DNA of 27,240 bases, taken from Stramenopiles sp. TOSAG23-3 (lineage: Eukaryota; Sar). Shown here one piece after another: positions 8,301 to 23,300 of this stretch. The notes beneath the pieces were generated by a model. The model searched no databases, had not been told where the DNA came from, and saw only the letters and a list, made by a program, of their open reading frames with translations. The DNA is taken from the NCBI GenBank assembly GCA_900128585.1, contig LT642263.1, forward strand, positions 1 through 27,240. The letters are read 5' to 3'. Both the position numbers and the translations under genes were made by a program. Numbering within the stretch: the stretch's first letter is position 1; each line of letters begins with the position of its first letter.

Positions 8301-11300
8301 TTGCGGAATCCCACTGCTCTGTCCAGCGTCGATATGGGAAACTCATATATTCGTCTTGTATATTATGAAAATCAATTATTTCTTGATCGAATTTGGATGC
8401 TTTGTCTTCCGTGCCCGCACCTATACTAGCTTCATATTGGTAAAACGGACTGTACCGGGAGTCTTCACCTAATGCTATTAAAGTATCATAATCGATTACC
8501 GGAAAGTCGTCCACGTATAATGCTATTCTGTAGTCATTATCGTACACAAGACCACTGGCAATAGCTTTTGAAAAATTAAATCTAAAGTGAGCAACTTGCA
8601 AGGTTTGTATTGCGTAAGAAAATGTTGTGTCTTCAGGGTTCAGTATAGGCAAATTGTCCCAATTCGTTGGAGAGGAAATGTCTCTGGTGCTGGATAGTTG
8701 CTTGTAAGCATATGGGTCTAACTCAAAAGAAACATGGGTCGTGGGGTTAATAGAAACTACACGGTCACCATGAGTCCTTAACCAGTTCTTATCCAATATA
8801 CAATCATGAACAGACCCTTTCTGAGACTCTGATTTAGTGCCTGGGGGGCAAGGCACACCAACCCACGACCCGGAGGGGCAATAATGGTTCTTAGGGCAAC
8901 TACTCTGTTCTCTTTGGGTTTTTAGCGTTCCCAGGGGGCAAATAAAATTCTCGGGGCAAACACCAGATTCCCGGGCCTGCTTTTGAGTAGACTGCTCGTA
9001 TACGGATCGAATGGTCGAAACTTTTTCTTCTTTCTCAAATTGGACGCTTTTGAAGGTCTCTTGCATACAATTATCTGCCACCTCTTTGAAGAAGGCAGAC
9101 CCAGGCTTATCGCCCGGTTGTGTGCCGAACAATATCCCAGAATATGTGCCTAAACCGCAGTAAAAGCCAGCAGGGCATTTCATAGAATCAAGGTACTCAC
9201 TCGTACCTGAACTGCAGAGGAACCCTTCCTGGCATTCTTTACAATGAGAAATTTGCCCACTTGGCTGCACTCGTTTAAAGCAATCAGTTTGTCCCAAAAG
9301 ATCGCAAAAAAATCCCGATGGTGTCGACATACATGTGGACGAAGAGTTTGAGCCCGTGAAGGGTAAATACGTTCCTTGTGGGCAGTCTTGACACCGGACT
9401 TCTTTCCCAGTCATCGCATAGGATAATTCCATGAAGCGCCCCTTTTGGCATGTCTTACAGCCGCTTTGGCGCGTTTCGTCATTATAGGTACCAGATGGGC
9501 AAGTTTGACACTCTTCCGACCCAGTAATTTTGCTGAATCTCCCAGTTGGGCAATCAACAGGAAATGATGCGCCGGCTTTCGGTACATGAGTTCCAGGAAT
9601 CGCAGGGGTTGGATCTGTCGAACCTCTAGGGCAGAACGTTCCAGCAGGGCACTGACCACTTCCTTTTTGTGTTGCGCAGCCAAATTCAATGTATGCTTCG
9701 CCTGTGAAAGGGTTGGTTGACTCTGTGCGACATAATCCCACCCCGGGTTGACAGTAATACCCAGGCGTGCACAACTGGGGCCAGCCCGCCTCTCCCTGTT
9801 TGGCACCGTTGAACTCGTTGGTAGAAACTCCCGGGAGACAAAAGGTACCATTTGGGCAAGGCATTGGTCCTTTAAATACAAAACTGTGTTCTTCTGCTGT
9901 TGCAACTATCCCCAATGCCTCTCCGCTGTAACCAGCATGATGATTTGGATCAACGCCTTGACCAGGAAACCTAGTGTTTGTCCCTTCTTCACAGTAATGC
10001 CCTTTCAGACACTGTATTTGCTCGCCTGAAAACGCCGGAGCGCATTGGGGACAAGAGGGGTTGCACGTCCAGCATATTTCACTATGCCGGCAAATGCTGT
10101 CAGCTTCAATCCACTGGCACAAAAATGTTTGCCGACATTGGCCTACGTTTAAATCTTTGCAAACAACGGTGGAGCTCGTATACGCCGGTCCTAAACAAGT
10201 CCGTGAATCATCTTCCGCGTCAATAGTACTTTTTCTGACCGGGTATATTTCACAAACATCTAATTGACATATGAATCCAGCCTTGCACGGAATCCCGTCA
10301 TACATGCGCGAGTTGGGACACTTCTTCCCGGGTGGACATTTTCTGCATTCTTTTAGCCCAAGGGTAGGACCGTACGTTCCAGGTGTGCACGTTTGGTCCA
10401 ATGAACGGCCTTCTGTCGTAGATGCACGGCCCCGTCGCGCATAAGGGGCACTGATAATATCGGCGCCTGTAGTAATATTTTTCCCAGATGTTATGCCAAG
10501 AGCATATGAGCAGCGGATAATTTGGTCAATCGGTATTCCAGGAGTAAGCAAAGAGGGTGGTTTTGTGCCCTGGCAACCAACAGCAGATTCGTTACGAATA
10601 CATCGTGGACACTCCAGCGGGCAATTATCAGTACTATCGGTATTCGGGCTGCACAACTTGATGCAATCTAGATGGTTCATTGGGCACTCGGGGCTGGCGT
10701 CCATTTCAACGGAGCAGCTCTTTTCCCCACGATACCAGTCATGGGTTTGGCACATCTTATTCTGTCCGCATTTGAAAAGGGAGCAAGTTTGGATTTCTGG
10801 TAAATCCCGGCCTACGTAGGCGTACAATGTTTGGTCAAACGTTTCAAATATTGATTTTGGAGATGGGCAAAATTGCCCTTTCGGGCATTTACCGCTTCCT
10901 GCCGGAGACGTTGCGCCATATCCACAAAAAAAATTTTGTAAGCATGGCTGTGGGTAACTATATTGTGTAAAATCGACTGAAACCTTCAGATTTACTTTTT
11001 CCGATGGTTCTGTTACAGGAGGTGGAAATGTTCTCGGGGCTTTGTCGTCGTCGGCATTATATATACTTGTACAAAACTGCCTTGTTGGCTCTGTTATATA
11101 AGAATAGTCTGATCCACTGACCTGTATTTTGTACTGTTTTGTTACCGAGTCGCAGTTTTTTCCATCCAGTGAATATTGACCCTCTTGGACTCCCCACGTG
11201 CTAACATCTCCCTGGGTTGAAGCAAACACCGCAAAATATTGACCTTCGTAAGACGCACGAAAAAACTGTACTATCTTACCGCCTACCTTGATTTCCTTCA

Positions 11301-14300
11301 GATTATTAACGGGGAGATCTTCTTCCCATTTATCGTTTGCTCCACCAACTATACATTCCGTGGGGCGCGGACAATTTTCGTACGCGTTCCACTTCGCTAC
11401 ACCGGCAAGACAAAACACACCTGGGGGGCACTGAATTGGACCACCGCATTTCTCAGATTCACACTGAAAATACAAATGTCGTTCACTCCGTAGTTCTAGG
11501 AACGCAAAGTCAACCCCATGATTAAAAGGGTCGTAAAATGCTATTTTGTCTTGTACATCGGGATAATCTTCCTTATTAACCATGGTAATTTTCGGGAAAT
11601 ATTTCGTGCCATCAGAGATTGCACAGCCGCAAAACTGTTCGGGGCAAACTAAAGAAATATTAAATATTCGAGCCGGTTGATAGAAATACATAACAATCTT
11701 ATTTGACAAAAGGTTTCCCCCATAATTGATTGCACTAGCAATGATGCACTTCTCATTCGGCAACTGAATACTTTTGGAAACATCTTCCCCGGCAAAGATT
11801 CTATCAGACAAGGGATTGGAATAATGCAATGTGATATGTTGCATGAAGTTGAGATTATCCCCAAGAAAAAGTGTAAAGTAGGCATCGGAAAATCCTGCGC
11901 CTGAGAATGCACTCTCCAAACTCACCGTCTTTGCCTCCCTCGTCAGTATTCCATGGGATGATATGTGGGGAACATTTTTTGACATAATGGAGAAGTTCAT
12001 TTGTTTCAGGCATTTATTTCTAGCGCGTTGCTGGGAAGTGCAATGGATTGCAGACAAAGGTCTAGCAGGACGACCGTTTCGAAATTTTAGCACAAGAGTG
12101 CGATTTTTTTGAGTTGCATTCCCCTGCCATACTGTATCCCGCACTAAGTAGGGGAAGCTTTCCTTCAAATGTTGGTATAACTTGGTTGACGAATTGCTTA
12201 GTGCACAGGGGCTAATGCAAGAATTGCTCTGGAGTCCTGGGTACAATAAACGAATATCATCCATCTCACCGCAATCAAAATTAATAGGAATAGTCTGCTC
12301 TAGCACGAGCTTGATAATTCTCTTTCCCGCATCAAATAGCTTTGCGTTTAAAGCGTGGACTAAACACGTACCACCAAACCCACATGATATGACGGATCCT
12401 TCGGCGGCAGTATCAATTTGATAAATTCTGTCGCCTGCTTTGAAACTATGGTACCCCAGGAAAGAAATATTTTGAATAGACGTTACTGTGGATATGAAAG
12501 CTCGCCCAGCCTCATCTACTAATTTAATAGGTGTCGTAGGCGGCAATCCTGTTGACCGGTTATATAGCTTTACAACCGTGACATTTCCGTCTCTGTTTGA
12601 GATATTTTCAACGTTTTTGCTCTCCCACCTTTGATTACAATCTGCATGTACCTGCAAGTGAAAACTTTTATTCCTTTGTATCTCTATGGTGTGACTCGTT
12701 CCGGTGGAAAGGGGGGGAAGAGATAAATTACTCCAATATCCGGATTTTACCACAGTCTCGTTATCATTGCAACTAGAAAGACGGATATCGTGCGAAAATG
12801 GTGGCATTGCAGAGCCTATTAGTATTCGTTCCCAATTTAACATTGACTTCTCTATAGCAACAATAGCATAAAATTTTGTTCTTCCTAATTTAAAAATATT
12901 TGTTGACTGTAACAAGCGACTGGTCATACACTCTGTTGACCTCTGCTGGGAGTCTACAAACTTGAATGACCCAGTCGTGGTACTTATGTTGCTTTCGATC
13001 ATATACGGCGCAGATGACACACATTTTGATTGAAGAACATCTACTTTGTCATCTTTATTCAAGGCGTCTATCATCTCAGAAAACTCCGTAATTCGTGGGT
13101 CGCAATTCGGAGGTTGTGAAAAAGAAAATGTTGTAACAGGTAGCACGTTAGGGGGATCGATTATATCAATGTTAATTATTCCATCCGGCTCTTGCACAGT
13201 CACGTCTACATTACTAATATTAGGCAACGATAGCAGGTGATTTTTTAACTCTTCAATATCTATGTTCGAGCAAGATATTTTAAAGCACGCATGTTCCCCT
13301 GTCGGCGTAACGTAATGGCTAATGGAAGATTTATATCCAAACCGCATGTATGGTTTTGATGCGTCACACTGAAAAATTAGACGCGTTTCGCCGATCACTA
13401 TTGGAGGGGCGTGTGTTGCTTTCTTTTGCGTAACCCTTAATTCAATATGGTAAAGTGCATGCATAGAGTCAAAAAAACGCCTAATGCTACCAAATGTTCC
13501 TTCCATATTTTGCATAGACTCAGCCTGCACTGTGACGTTGTGGATATTGGGGAAAACATCTTTCAACGCATTTGAAATGTTCATTTGTCCAGCCCCTGTT
13601 CCTAAATTTACATAATCAATGCATGGCGATATATGTTCCTTTTGCCGCAAATAAAACTGCCCCGTGTTGCCCACAAATAAATTGCCGTCAGTATGAAACT
13701 TAATTTGATCGGTCCAAAAAGAAATTTTGTGAACATTTTTGTGCTTTGCAATTGGGCTGGTTGACGAAAATATATCAGGGGCAGTGACCACATGGACATC
13801 AAATTTTGTATAACTCGAAGCGGCATAAGATTTAAGCACGTATCCCTCAGCGCTTACATTATCCGCCCCTGGTTGCACTAAGAAATCATCAACTTCCAAA
13901 AAAATAGCATGACTGAATACAACACTTTGAACAATTGATATCGAGTACTCGAACGCACTATTAGGCACAGTGGAGTTATACGAGTAGAATTTTATTCTGT
14001 TGCCAGTTGCAACGATGCTCTTGTAATGGGGCGAATTTCGACGTAGCTCGTTCTGTTTTAAAGTTGCAATACTCCTTTGTCCACTTAACCTGTCTACCGT
14101 TTTTACTTCAAAATTATGTGTGCACGATGCGAGGCTAGACAAATATAGAATTTCACCTGTTTGCACAGGTTGCCAAAAATTCTCGGGTAAAATGCTGCTG
14201 TTGTTCCTGTTAACAGAGTCAGGTGTGTTCGAGACGCTGTTTCGTCGGAAAAACTGCAAATTTCCTGAATTGTTGCTTAATGGGCGAACGACTAATTCTC

Positions 14301-17300
14301 CAGGTAGGTATGAATTTCTAGATTCTTGAAATTCTCCTTGAAATAACACATTTTCAGACAACAGGGCCCAGAGTCTTCTTTTGTCGACAAAATATTTGTT
14401 GTCCCCTAGAGCAAATCGTGATCGTACAGGTGGAGAGGCAATAGAAATAAGTCGGCTATGGCCATCATCATCAGACACATTAAGAGGCCACCCTGTTCGA
14501 AACGTTTTTCCTTTACTCACAACGTGAACAGTATAACTGCATGTATTATTCACACAAGCTATCGCGTTCACAAATCCCTCCGCACTTGTTGCAGGCTGAA
14601 AAATACGAGCGTTGGTCTTTATCCAGTTGGAGTTCAAGATATCAAAGCGAAGCACATGAGTCAATTCAAACGTATTCAACATATTGTAGTTGGCAAAAAA
14701 CTCTCCTTCAACCATAACTTTGCACGAGCCTTCGCTCTTTTCTATACTGAATGCATCCTGGTCGAACAAAGTCCCTCTACCGTCGATCTGAAGTACTGAT
14801 AATTCACCCTCCTCAAAAGCAATTTGTGTAATTTTGTCTCCTGGCAGACAGCAGTCACGGTGATCTTGGCATTCTTTGGCGTGTGTGCCAGAGACGCTCG
14901 CCCCCACAAAGTTAGCGTTGACGCACATGCGAGGAAGTATACACGCTGGTTTGAAACAAGCAAAAGAATGAAACGGAAATTTACAGCATTCGAATTTATT
15001 CAATTTTTCTTCTGAGCATTCTTGAACACAGCAGTCTCCCATGCTGCCGCTCGATTCTAACTCGTTAGCATTGCAAGACAAGTCTGCGTTTCGTTCGCAA
15101 CAAAACGGCAACTGCCCTTTACAATCTGAGTCCAATCTACAAGATTTCCCGTGGGTTATGCCCCCTCGGCAAGTGCCTTGACGATCCTGGGCCAACATAG
15201 TCATTAAATCCATAGGCTCGCATGTGTGTGACCTGCACGGCGTAAGAGTTTTTCTGCCTTGGGGACAGTAGTGACCAGCACTACATGGAGTTCGTGGGAA
15301 TGTCAGGTTTTCGGCGTTGCAAATGTACCCCGGGGGGCATGTGACAGTTGAAACAAGCCCAGTAATTTCACTATTATCAGTAAATACTGCAGGACAAATA
15401 GACCCAATTGGACACCCTTTGCAGTCTTCCCTTCGGGGCACATCATTATATGTGCCGGGTTTACACCTTACACCCTTAATTTGCCCCAGTGATGGGCATC
15501 GATTCCCTGCATCGCACGCAACCCTTCCGAGTTTTGCAGGCTGAAGTGATTCGTATGCAGGACAGTAGAATCCTTTTGGGCACGCCCCCTGCCCCTCTGG
15601 CAACGAGGAGCCCCGTTCACATTCGAAGCCGGAATAACACACATTTACGGCCCCATTAGTAAAACTTCGTGCCCCCGCATCTTCCCTGGAAGAAGTGGTT
15701 CGCATACGACAATAAAATTTGTCTGTACACGAACAGGGACGTTTCGGACTTACCTGAAAAGCATTGGATTCACAATATTGTGGAAGTGTAAAATCAAGGT
15801 TATTTTGGCGAAATTTTTTTACCTGATCACGTATACTGAGACCAACTTTTGCCGTCCCTGTACCATCAACATCAACATAATGATGCTCAAGTTCTCCGGA
15901 AGGGTCTAACCAACCTTCCCATGGGTGTGTCTCGTATGACTCTTGAAAAATCCCATTCATCAATCCAATAATTTTGTTTTTCGACATTTCTGACGCAGTC
16001 CCAACCGGGCAATAGTGCCCCGGCGGGCAGAAGTTTGTTGCCAACCTAGACCCAACTGCCAGCTGCAGTGATGGTACTGAGATTATTGAATCAAAAAAAC
16101 GCGATTCGCCTATTTGTACATCTGGATCACAGATATATCCTGCTGGGCAATCTTTTGGGGTTTGCATTCCAGCAGTTTCACATATTTTCCCCTGGGGGCA
16201 TGCATTGCATAAATACTGCCCTTGCAATTCTTGGCTGGTTCCAGGCGGGCATTTTACAACCCTACCCAAGGTAAATGGCTCGATCATCACGTTGAAATAT
16301 ATCCCATCTTCAACATCTGGGGCTGAAAATGTTACTGAATTTTCGCTGAAAGACAAAACTCGCAATACCTTCCCCTGCAGGTAAGACTCTGTACGGCTTG
16401 CAACTTGTATTTGCATACTCATACCTACCGATATACCCAGGGAACCGCCGTTATTTACCATTGTTGCGGTCGCAATGCCACCCTGCGTGTAAAGCCGAGG
16501 GCTTTGAATTTCTTTCACCGGGCTATCGACCGCACCATCCGCTGAACACATACTTCCTTTCCGGCATTCACGTTGTGCGTGCGCAATTGCATAGTCGGGA
16601 ACGTTTTTCAGTTTGCAATTAAAGCCCGCAGGGCACGAGCGAGCGTATAACACTTTGTTTGAAGTTTCCGCCTCCTGATGCTCTCGCACACGCCCATACC
16701 ACGACGGAAGAAAAAATTCGGTTCGGTTTACCTCCTGCAGAGGGTTCCACTCAAACTTTGGTGAATATGGAGACGAGCCACAAACAGAGTATAGTTTCTT
16801 ATCTAGCTGACCAATAAACGCAGGCGTCGAAGATCCTCCAAAAACGCATCGAAAGTCTTTCTTTTGAAACATTAAAACGCCTCTTTTTAGGTACTTTTTG
16901 GATTTCCATGTCCGTTGGGTATGGATTACAAACAGACTAGAATTATTTGTGGCGGACTGTCCAATTTTGTAGACGATCCCATTCTGCTTAAAAGCAACGT
17001 AAGAAAACTTTCCTCCTTGATATAAACCTGGGATAAGATCAAAAGACGCAAGTGTAAGCTCGTCTCTAGCGTCATTTATATCCTCGATTACATGACGTCC
17101 CTTTAGCGTTTGAACAGATATACTGCCCCTGAAAAGCACCGGAAGTGCTACACAATTTACAAGGGTCGATTTGTAGACATTGGATGTAACAATCAAGTAC
17201 TTATTTAGGCCTTCCACTACAGAATTTGGTACTCCAAGATCAGAAGGCAGAGTTACGATCGGTTTACTGGCTGACGCATTTCCTGACCTACAGGCGCCAT

Positions 17301-20300
17301 TTACAATGGTGAATTGTGTCTCAGTAACCTCTGTTTTGTCATCCTCACAGTTCCCCCTTTTCCCAATACCTTCAAAAATTAGTGGAAACGGCCGGGGAGG
17401 TTGTACAAACTGTATGAGCAGAGTTGTCCTATTGTTTTCCTCTGAACGATTAACGTTAACCTTAGAAATGTGCTTAGAATGCTCCAATATTGCTTTAATC
17501 GAACTGTCAGATGCTGTTGTATTTGTGCATTGCAAAAATTCTTTGTCGTACGATAAACGATACCACAATACCACATTACTTGGGAAACTAATGGTCTGGT
17601 TTTCGGTGCCATGAGCAAACGAACCCTGTCCATCATACTTCACTTTGACTGTTTTGGTCTGGTCGACTGGACCTTTGCCAAATATTACATCGTGGTGTGA
17701 ATGTCCTCGATGAGACAAGCGAACATTGTCAAAATCTTCAAACTGGAAAATATTCAGAGAGTACTGGTCCAGGCATTTGCTCACTTTTTTTATTTTATCA
17801 CCTACGATAAGCTTGTACTGTGATAAACCTTTTTGAGGAAGCACGCTAGTGACCCGCACCAGATTTTTAACAGTATCGCCTCTGATTGCGCGCAAATGTA
17901 CGGTCTTAGAAGCAGCGAGGCAAAAGCTATGCGAAGGTTGAATGAAGTCTACATGAAAGGGAGACCAACCTATCGGAAAATAAAGTTCGAGAGAAAAAAA
18001 TCCAGTCGTAACGTTTCCAAGATGTGTAACTCTCGATAACCCGTGTTGTGATAGAAATCCCATGACGGATTCTTTGATAGCTTGCATGTTCTGATCAATA
18101 CTTATGCAACGACTTAAAGTGCCATTGAATTTAATTCGAAAAGCGTCAGGTTGTACAGGTTGCACGTTGCTTGAAAAATATACAGTCACTTTAGGCGAAG
18201 ACGAAAACGCCAATTCAACCTGGTCCTTTGCGTTGAAGCGCCCTTCCAGTGGCACAACACTTATACTGGTGCCTTGTTGGTCGGACAGGACCAATCCGAC
18301 TGCAAGAGAGTTAAATTGGCGCAAAATTGAACCACGTTTAAGATACACATTCTTCATTCCTGATAGAATCACAGCACTAGAATGCATGAAACCGACTTGG
18401 TCAGAGCAATTGGTCTCATCCAAACAATGCTCCCACGTTGTTGAGAGGTGTGAGGCATTTTGCAACCTAAACCTCTGCCTTAGTTTCAAGTATTTCTTAT
18501 TCGATTTAAATGACACTTGACACAATGTAACTGGAAGTTTCAAGTTAGAGCACGTAAGCTTTAACCGTTTCTCAACAAACAGGGATTTCAGCAACACGCC
18601 TTTAACGGACAATACCGGGTGTTTGTATTGTAGTACTGTCATTTTCTTATCGCAATACGGCTGCTGCACACAGGTCAAAAGGATAGTGCTTCCAATTGGG
18701 GCTGACAAGTTCGCCTTAGTTTGCAGGGTTAGTTTGAGCGATTCTTCCTGCAGAGCATACGTCATAACATGTATTGGTTGGATGTTGTCACCCGTGTTCA
18801 TATTTATTTCTGCGCCTTTCTCAAGGTTTGCTTCAGGAGCGCTTAACTTTATCCGCGCTTCTGTAGCTAACTCCGTTGCTACTTGCAAGGCTTCGGTGTG
18901 CTCCCCGTAATCCTTTGCTCTTACATACAGCCTATAATTCAAAATTAATACAGCAAATATGCTATGGTTTTCTAATGTGTAGTTTCTAGGAATGTACTCC
19001 ACACGTTTCGTTACGGTAACACAACTCGATGTGAAATTACTGATCGTGTATACATTGTTCAGTACAGAGAGTGTAGAATTTTGTAGTGAAATGGTTTTTC
19101 CAACCGCTAAAACGGACACGTTTAATTTACGTGAAAAGAACATAATTTCCCTTGCATTCACATTTACTTTGAATACCATATATCGTTCTAATCTTGTCAC
19201 TGTTGCAGTATAGGATTGATTGAGATCTCCACCAAAAAGCTTAATACGGTCCCCAATCTTAGGCATCCGAACCCGTATTCCAGGAAATCGAACAATTACC
19301 AAAATTTGAGAATGCGAAAGCTCGTGAAGACTTACATTTGTGGAAATAATGGCGATATTATTTACATTAACGGCGTCGGAAAATGCATGAATGTATACAG
19401 GTGCGTTAGCGCCATAGACACTTTCTAGTGCTTCTCCATGTGCACTTACATGAATAACTCCAGTACAATGGTGGTCCAAATTCACGTTGCAAGGTGTATC
19501 GAGGAGCGATACATTCTGAATGAAAACTTTCTCATTCCAAGCGGGGAGGTGCACGTACCCACAAAAGCTTCCATCACAGTTCAAAATTACCGTTTGGTGC
19601 CCGCCAAATTGAAATTCTATGCTGTCCGTACGCTTTAGCAACCCCTCAGAAGAATTCAATGCTGTAATAACACCATAAATACCATTGACTGTTTCATTCT
19701 TGATCCCAACAAATTGAATAACAGCACCAGGACTTGGAAGTGGCGCTTGCGATGAAACTTCCACGACTACTACCCCGTTACCGTTTTGGACATACATGCT
19801 GAATATTGTTCCCAAATACGAGGGATTTAATACGCGCATAATCCCTCCGTATGCGAGACCCGAGTCTCCATAGTATCCTGGTATCAGAAAAATACCGTTG
19901 CACAAGACAGTTTTACCCGTCAAATCTAACGTTGCTAGAGTTCGTGTATCGCCTCCTGAGAACTTGGCGACAAAACGAGTATTCTCAAATACTTTCCCGC
20001 CCCTGTACAGTCCATATGTATTGGGACTCTCTACCGATATTTTAAAGTGCATGCCACTGACCAGATCAACGCCTACCTTTAAATCGACGTTGTGAGACCA
20101 TACCGATAAGGCACAATTAAGGAAGGTACCGTTGTGTTCAGATACACGCATTTCAGGACTGACTATGCCACTAAATTGGTTTGTACTTGGTACTTCCGAC
20201 ACTATCACCAGCAGCAAACTCGTGTAAGGGTATTTTGCATTTTCCATTTTTGAAGCGCCTAGTTCTATTTTCACCTGGTCATCAGGCACCAGAGCCATGG

Positions 20301-23300
20301 GTCGGTCCAACTCGCATGTTAAAGTGGTACTAGATAAATTGACATGAACACAAGTTGCAGTAATAGCCTTTAAAAGGATAAACTCGTGGGCACCAGTATT
20401 CTCCCCTTCTACAGCGATTTTGTGCTGACCTTCCAGGAGAAGAGACAACACACCAACCACAGTATCTGGCGCCTCCGTTTTGAAAGCAACAACTGCATGC
20501 TTCCCGACATGTAATCCATTTCCAAGTGTTACATGAGGTCTTCCCTCTTTTATTTCAACGCTCTCAACTGAGTCTCGGCACTCTTGCGCGCATATGTATG
20601 TGATTTGATGAACGCCATTTAGGAATCGCTCAGCATCTGTTATGGTGATGTAATCGTTTACCTTCGAACTTATATGGGAATCGATGTAAATAGTGGCGAT
20701 TGAATCAGTAAGCAAAATTTCGGAAATTGTTGCACGAAATAATTTTTCGACAGAGAAGCTATTGTCGAAAATATCAACATTCATCGTTGATTCGTGAAAT
20801 GGGCATTTTATGCCTGGGCTGGAAAGTACTACCAAATAATTTCCATTGCTCCAATTTTTGTAAGATAGGAATGTGGCATTGCAATGAAATATGTCCTCAT
20901 TCATGGTAAAAATTGTTTGAACATGACTTACAGAATCTGGGGCACTCAAAATTTCAACAAACTGTTTATCTTTTGCTGGTTTTAAGAAGCTGGGAGTATC
21001 TGTTACTGCGAATGCATGATCCCTGAGAATATAAAATTGCTTAATCCGAGTAACCTGCGATCTACTGTAAAAGTTGGTGTTTGGTCGTTTTGCTGGATCC
21101 CTAATTTTCAGCGCGGTATAAATCGCGGTGCCAGATGGACCGAATGAATTCGTAAAAATGGTCGGCGAGGATATCGAATAAAAACGCACAGTTCCCAGTG
21201 CCGAATTTGATGACTCTGCTTTTTTTGGGCACAATGAAGTGGCGTTGCCGGTGCTCGATATGTGTTGACATGACAGTCTGACAATAGAATTACTTAACCG
21301 ATGTTGAGTTTCAAAAGCAATATGCAGGTGCCCCATCATTATTTCTGTAGATACTTCAATTGAAACGATTTCATCCGAGTGAGTGAGACCTGACAGATCT
21401 CTCCGCAATATATTTGATATATCTTCCGCAGTTGAATATTCTTCAAACGAATACGATTTGTTCCAGATGTAATGTGGATCATTGGAACCAATTTGATAGC
21501 GAAGAGAAAATGTGTTGTTCGTGTAAAACTCTTGAGTATAAGTTTCCGTTATGCGTGGATTATGGACAAAAAACTGTTCTAACAGTTCTATGTAGTTACC
21601 CCCAGACTCAGAATTGCAACTGACGGCACTACTGAGTTCATTATCCATTGTTACTACCGTTATCGAAGACAAATTATTCACGGCAGCGATTGTGTATGGC
21701 CCAATAGTTTGTCGATGAGACCCACACATTCCTACAAAGAACGAATCGCCGACCTGGGGGTTAATGGTGGTAATAAACGCCCCAATTAATTTTTCTTCAT
21801 CTCTACTCGAGAAGGAACTACCGAGTAGAACAAAGTCAACCTCTGACAAAATCAGTACTTCAAATCCTCTTGCCGAATTTGTGTACACACCAGACGAATT
21901 TCCGATATAGATTATATTCCCATCTTCAAATTTGTGCTTAAATTTCGTTCGCAAAACTAGAGGGCTAAAATTTACTACCTTCAATACTTCGTGGTAACTG
22001 TAGTATATCAGAACACGTCTCGTAAAATTCATAACCCTAGTTAAAGTCCAGGAGTCTGCAACGGTCACGTTTAAAACGCCCTCGTCTTCGGAAAGCAACA
22101 GGATAGAAGTTGAATTGATTGCGTGAATAGCGAAGTCACGACCATTTAAATGAGGAGCACCAGGAGCGTTTTCCAGTCTCACCACATCGCCGGCAGTCAA
22201 ATTGTGTGCAGACACAAAGATGACAGTGGGAGGATTGCCCCAGATGAGGCTCAAAATTTCCATCTCATTTCTCTGTAAAGTCGTAAGAATATTTTTTACT
22301 TTTGCTTTCACTTTCCCAACAATATTGAAATTTTCATTAATTTGAAAACGTTTTTGCATTATTTTTACAAACATTGTTTGTCCCATTTGCAACGTTGGAG
22401 CCCGAAAAGATTTAGACAAACTAATACGGATAAAATCTTTGAAGAAATGAACATTTTCGACATCAAATAGACCACCCGCAGATTGAAGACTTGGAGTTAC
22501 TGAGAAAGGGACAGGGGTGCTCCATCCAGGATTTTGAACAACAAACCCAGCACCAAATTTCCCATGGGAGGTTCCAGGCGGGGTTTCTAAGTACACACAA
22601 TTATCGGAAGGACCGAACGACAAAATACGAAATATTCGATTAACCCGAAAGTCTACAGAACTTGAAACATAAAAATAAGAACCATTCGCTAGCTTAACTC
22701 TCTCGAAATTGGAAGAAGTGAATTCTAGGACAGTAACATTTGTCTGTACAGACATAGCGGAGAAAGGAGTTGATGATTCTAAACTGTGCTGCAGCATAAT
22801 TGATAAATCAAGTTTTTTGGATCCAATGGAAATTCTGCTAAATCGACTCCTTGTAAATTTACACAACAAATTACTATTACTGTGCCAATACGAGCTGTCA
22901 GACAGCAAAACAATGCGCATTTCCCCAACTTTCATATCACGATTAGATGATACTTTACCTGTAGAAAAGAAAAAGTCTACAAAGGATCCCACCCAAATAA
23001 TTGTGTGAAACCCTGTAAAAGCAGGATCATTACCAGCGTATAGTTCTAGTTTTGATCTTGGTCCCAACACACCAACAGACACGACTCCTCCATACATGGT
23101 GACATTAGAAATACTCTCTCTTGATTCAAATTCGATCTGAAACACATTCAAATTTTGAACTTTCTGAACTCGAAATGCCCCGTGTATCCTGTAATCTAAA
23201 ATTTCAAGATATACCAAGTCCTTCTCGAACAGCACTATTGGCATTTTTGTGGTTACAACAGCAGAATTGGTAAGTTGGAAAACCTCGACGGAGAATATTT

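Larger units (their letters stand above)
12030..21512 (-). repeat. six dispersed copies of a second module of about 80 residues
   Basis: Units pair an N-terminal strand, a helix around 'A..I...L', an I-x-x-V-x-V strand, and a closing [LI]-x-[IL]-x-F...P strand. Copies: A 21512-21268 (AEDISNILRRDLSGL, then HLHIAFE); B 18145-17935 (FRIKFNGTLSRC, then FSLELYFPIGWSPF); C 17583-17366 (SSIKAILEHSKHISKVNVN, then LLIQFVQPPRPFPL); D 13667-13385 (NISNALKDVFPNIHNVTV); E 13370-13105 (ELKNHLLSLPNISNVDVTV, then NVLPVTTF); F 12290-12030 (LYQHLKESFPYLVRD, then LVLKFRNGRPARPL). A similar layout, 'F.L.f.g..T..i...A....v...L..L..i..V.V......w.vtF....G..P', is common in giant stramenopile proteins. The correspondence is my pattern reading and identity between copies is low. 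Confidence 0.55.

Noticed and set aside
9411-9905. 164-residue minus-strand ORF inside the giant gene
   Set aside because: It lies in another frame of the cysteine-rich coding region. The true frame there has regular C-x(2)-G-x(2)-C units; this one has scattered cysteines and no domain.
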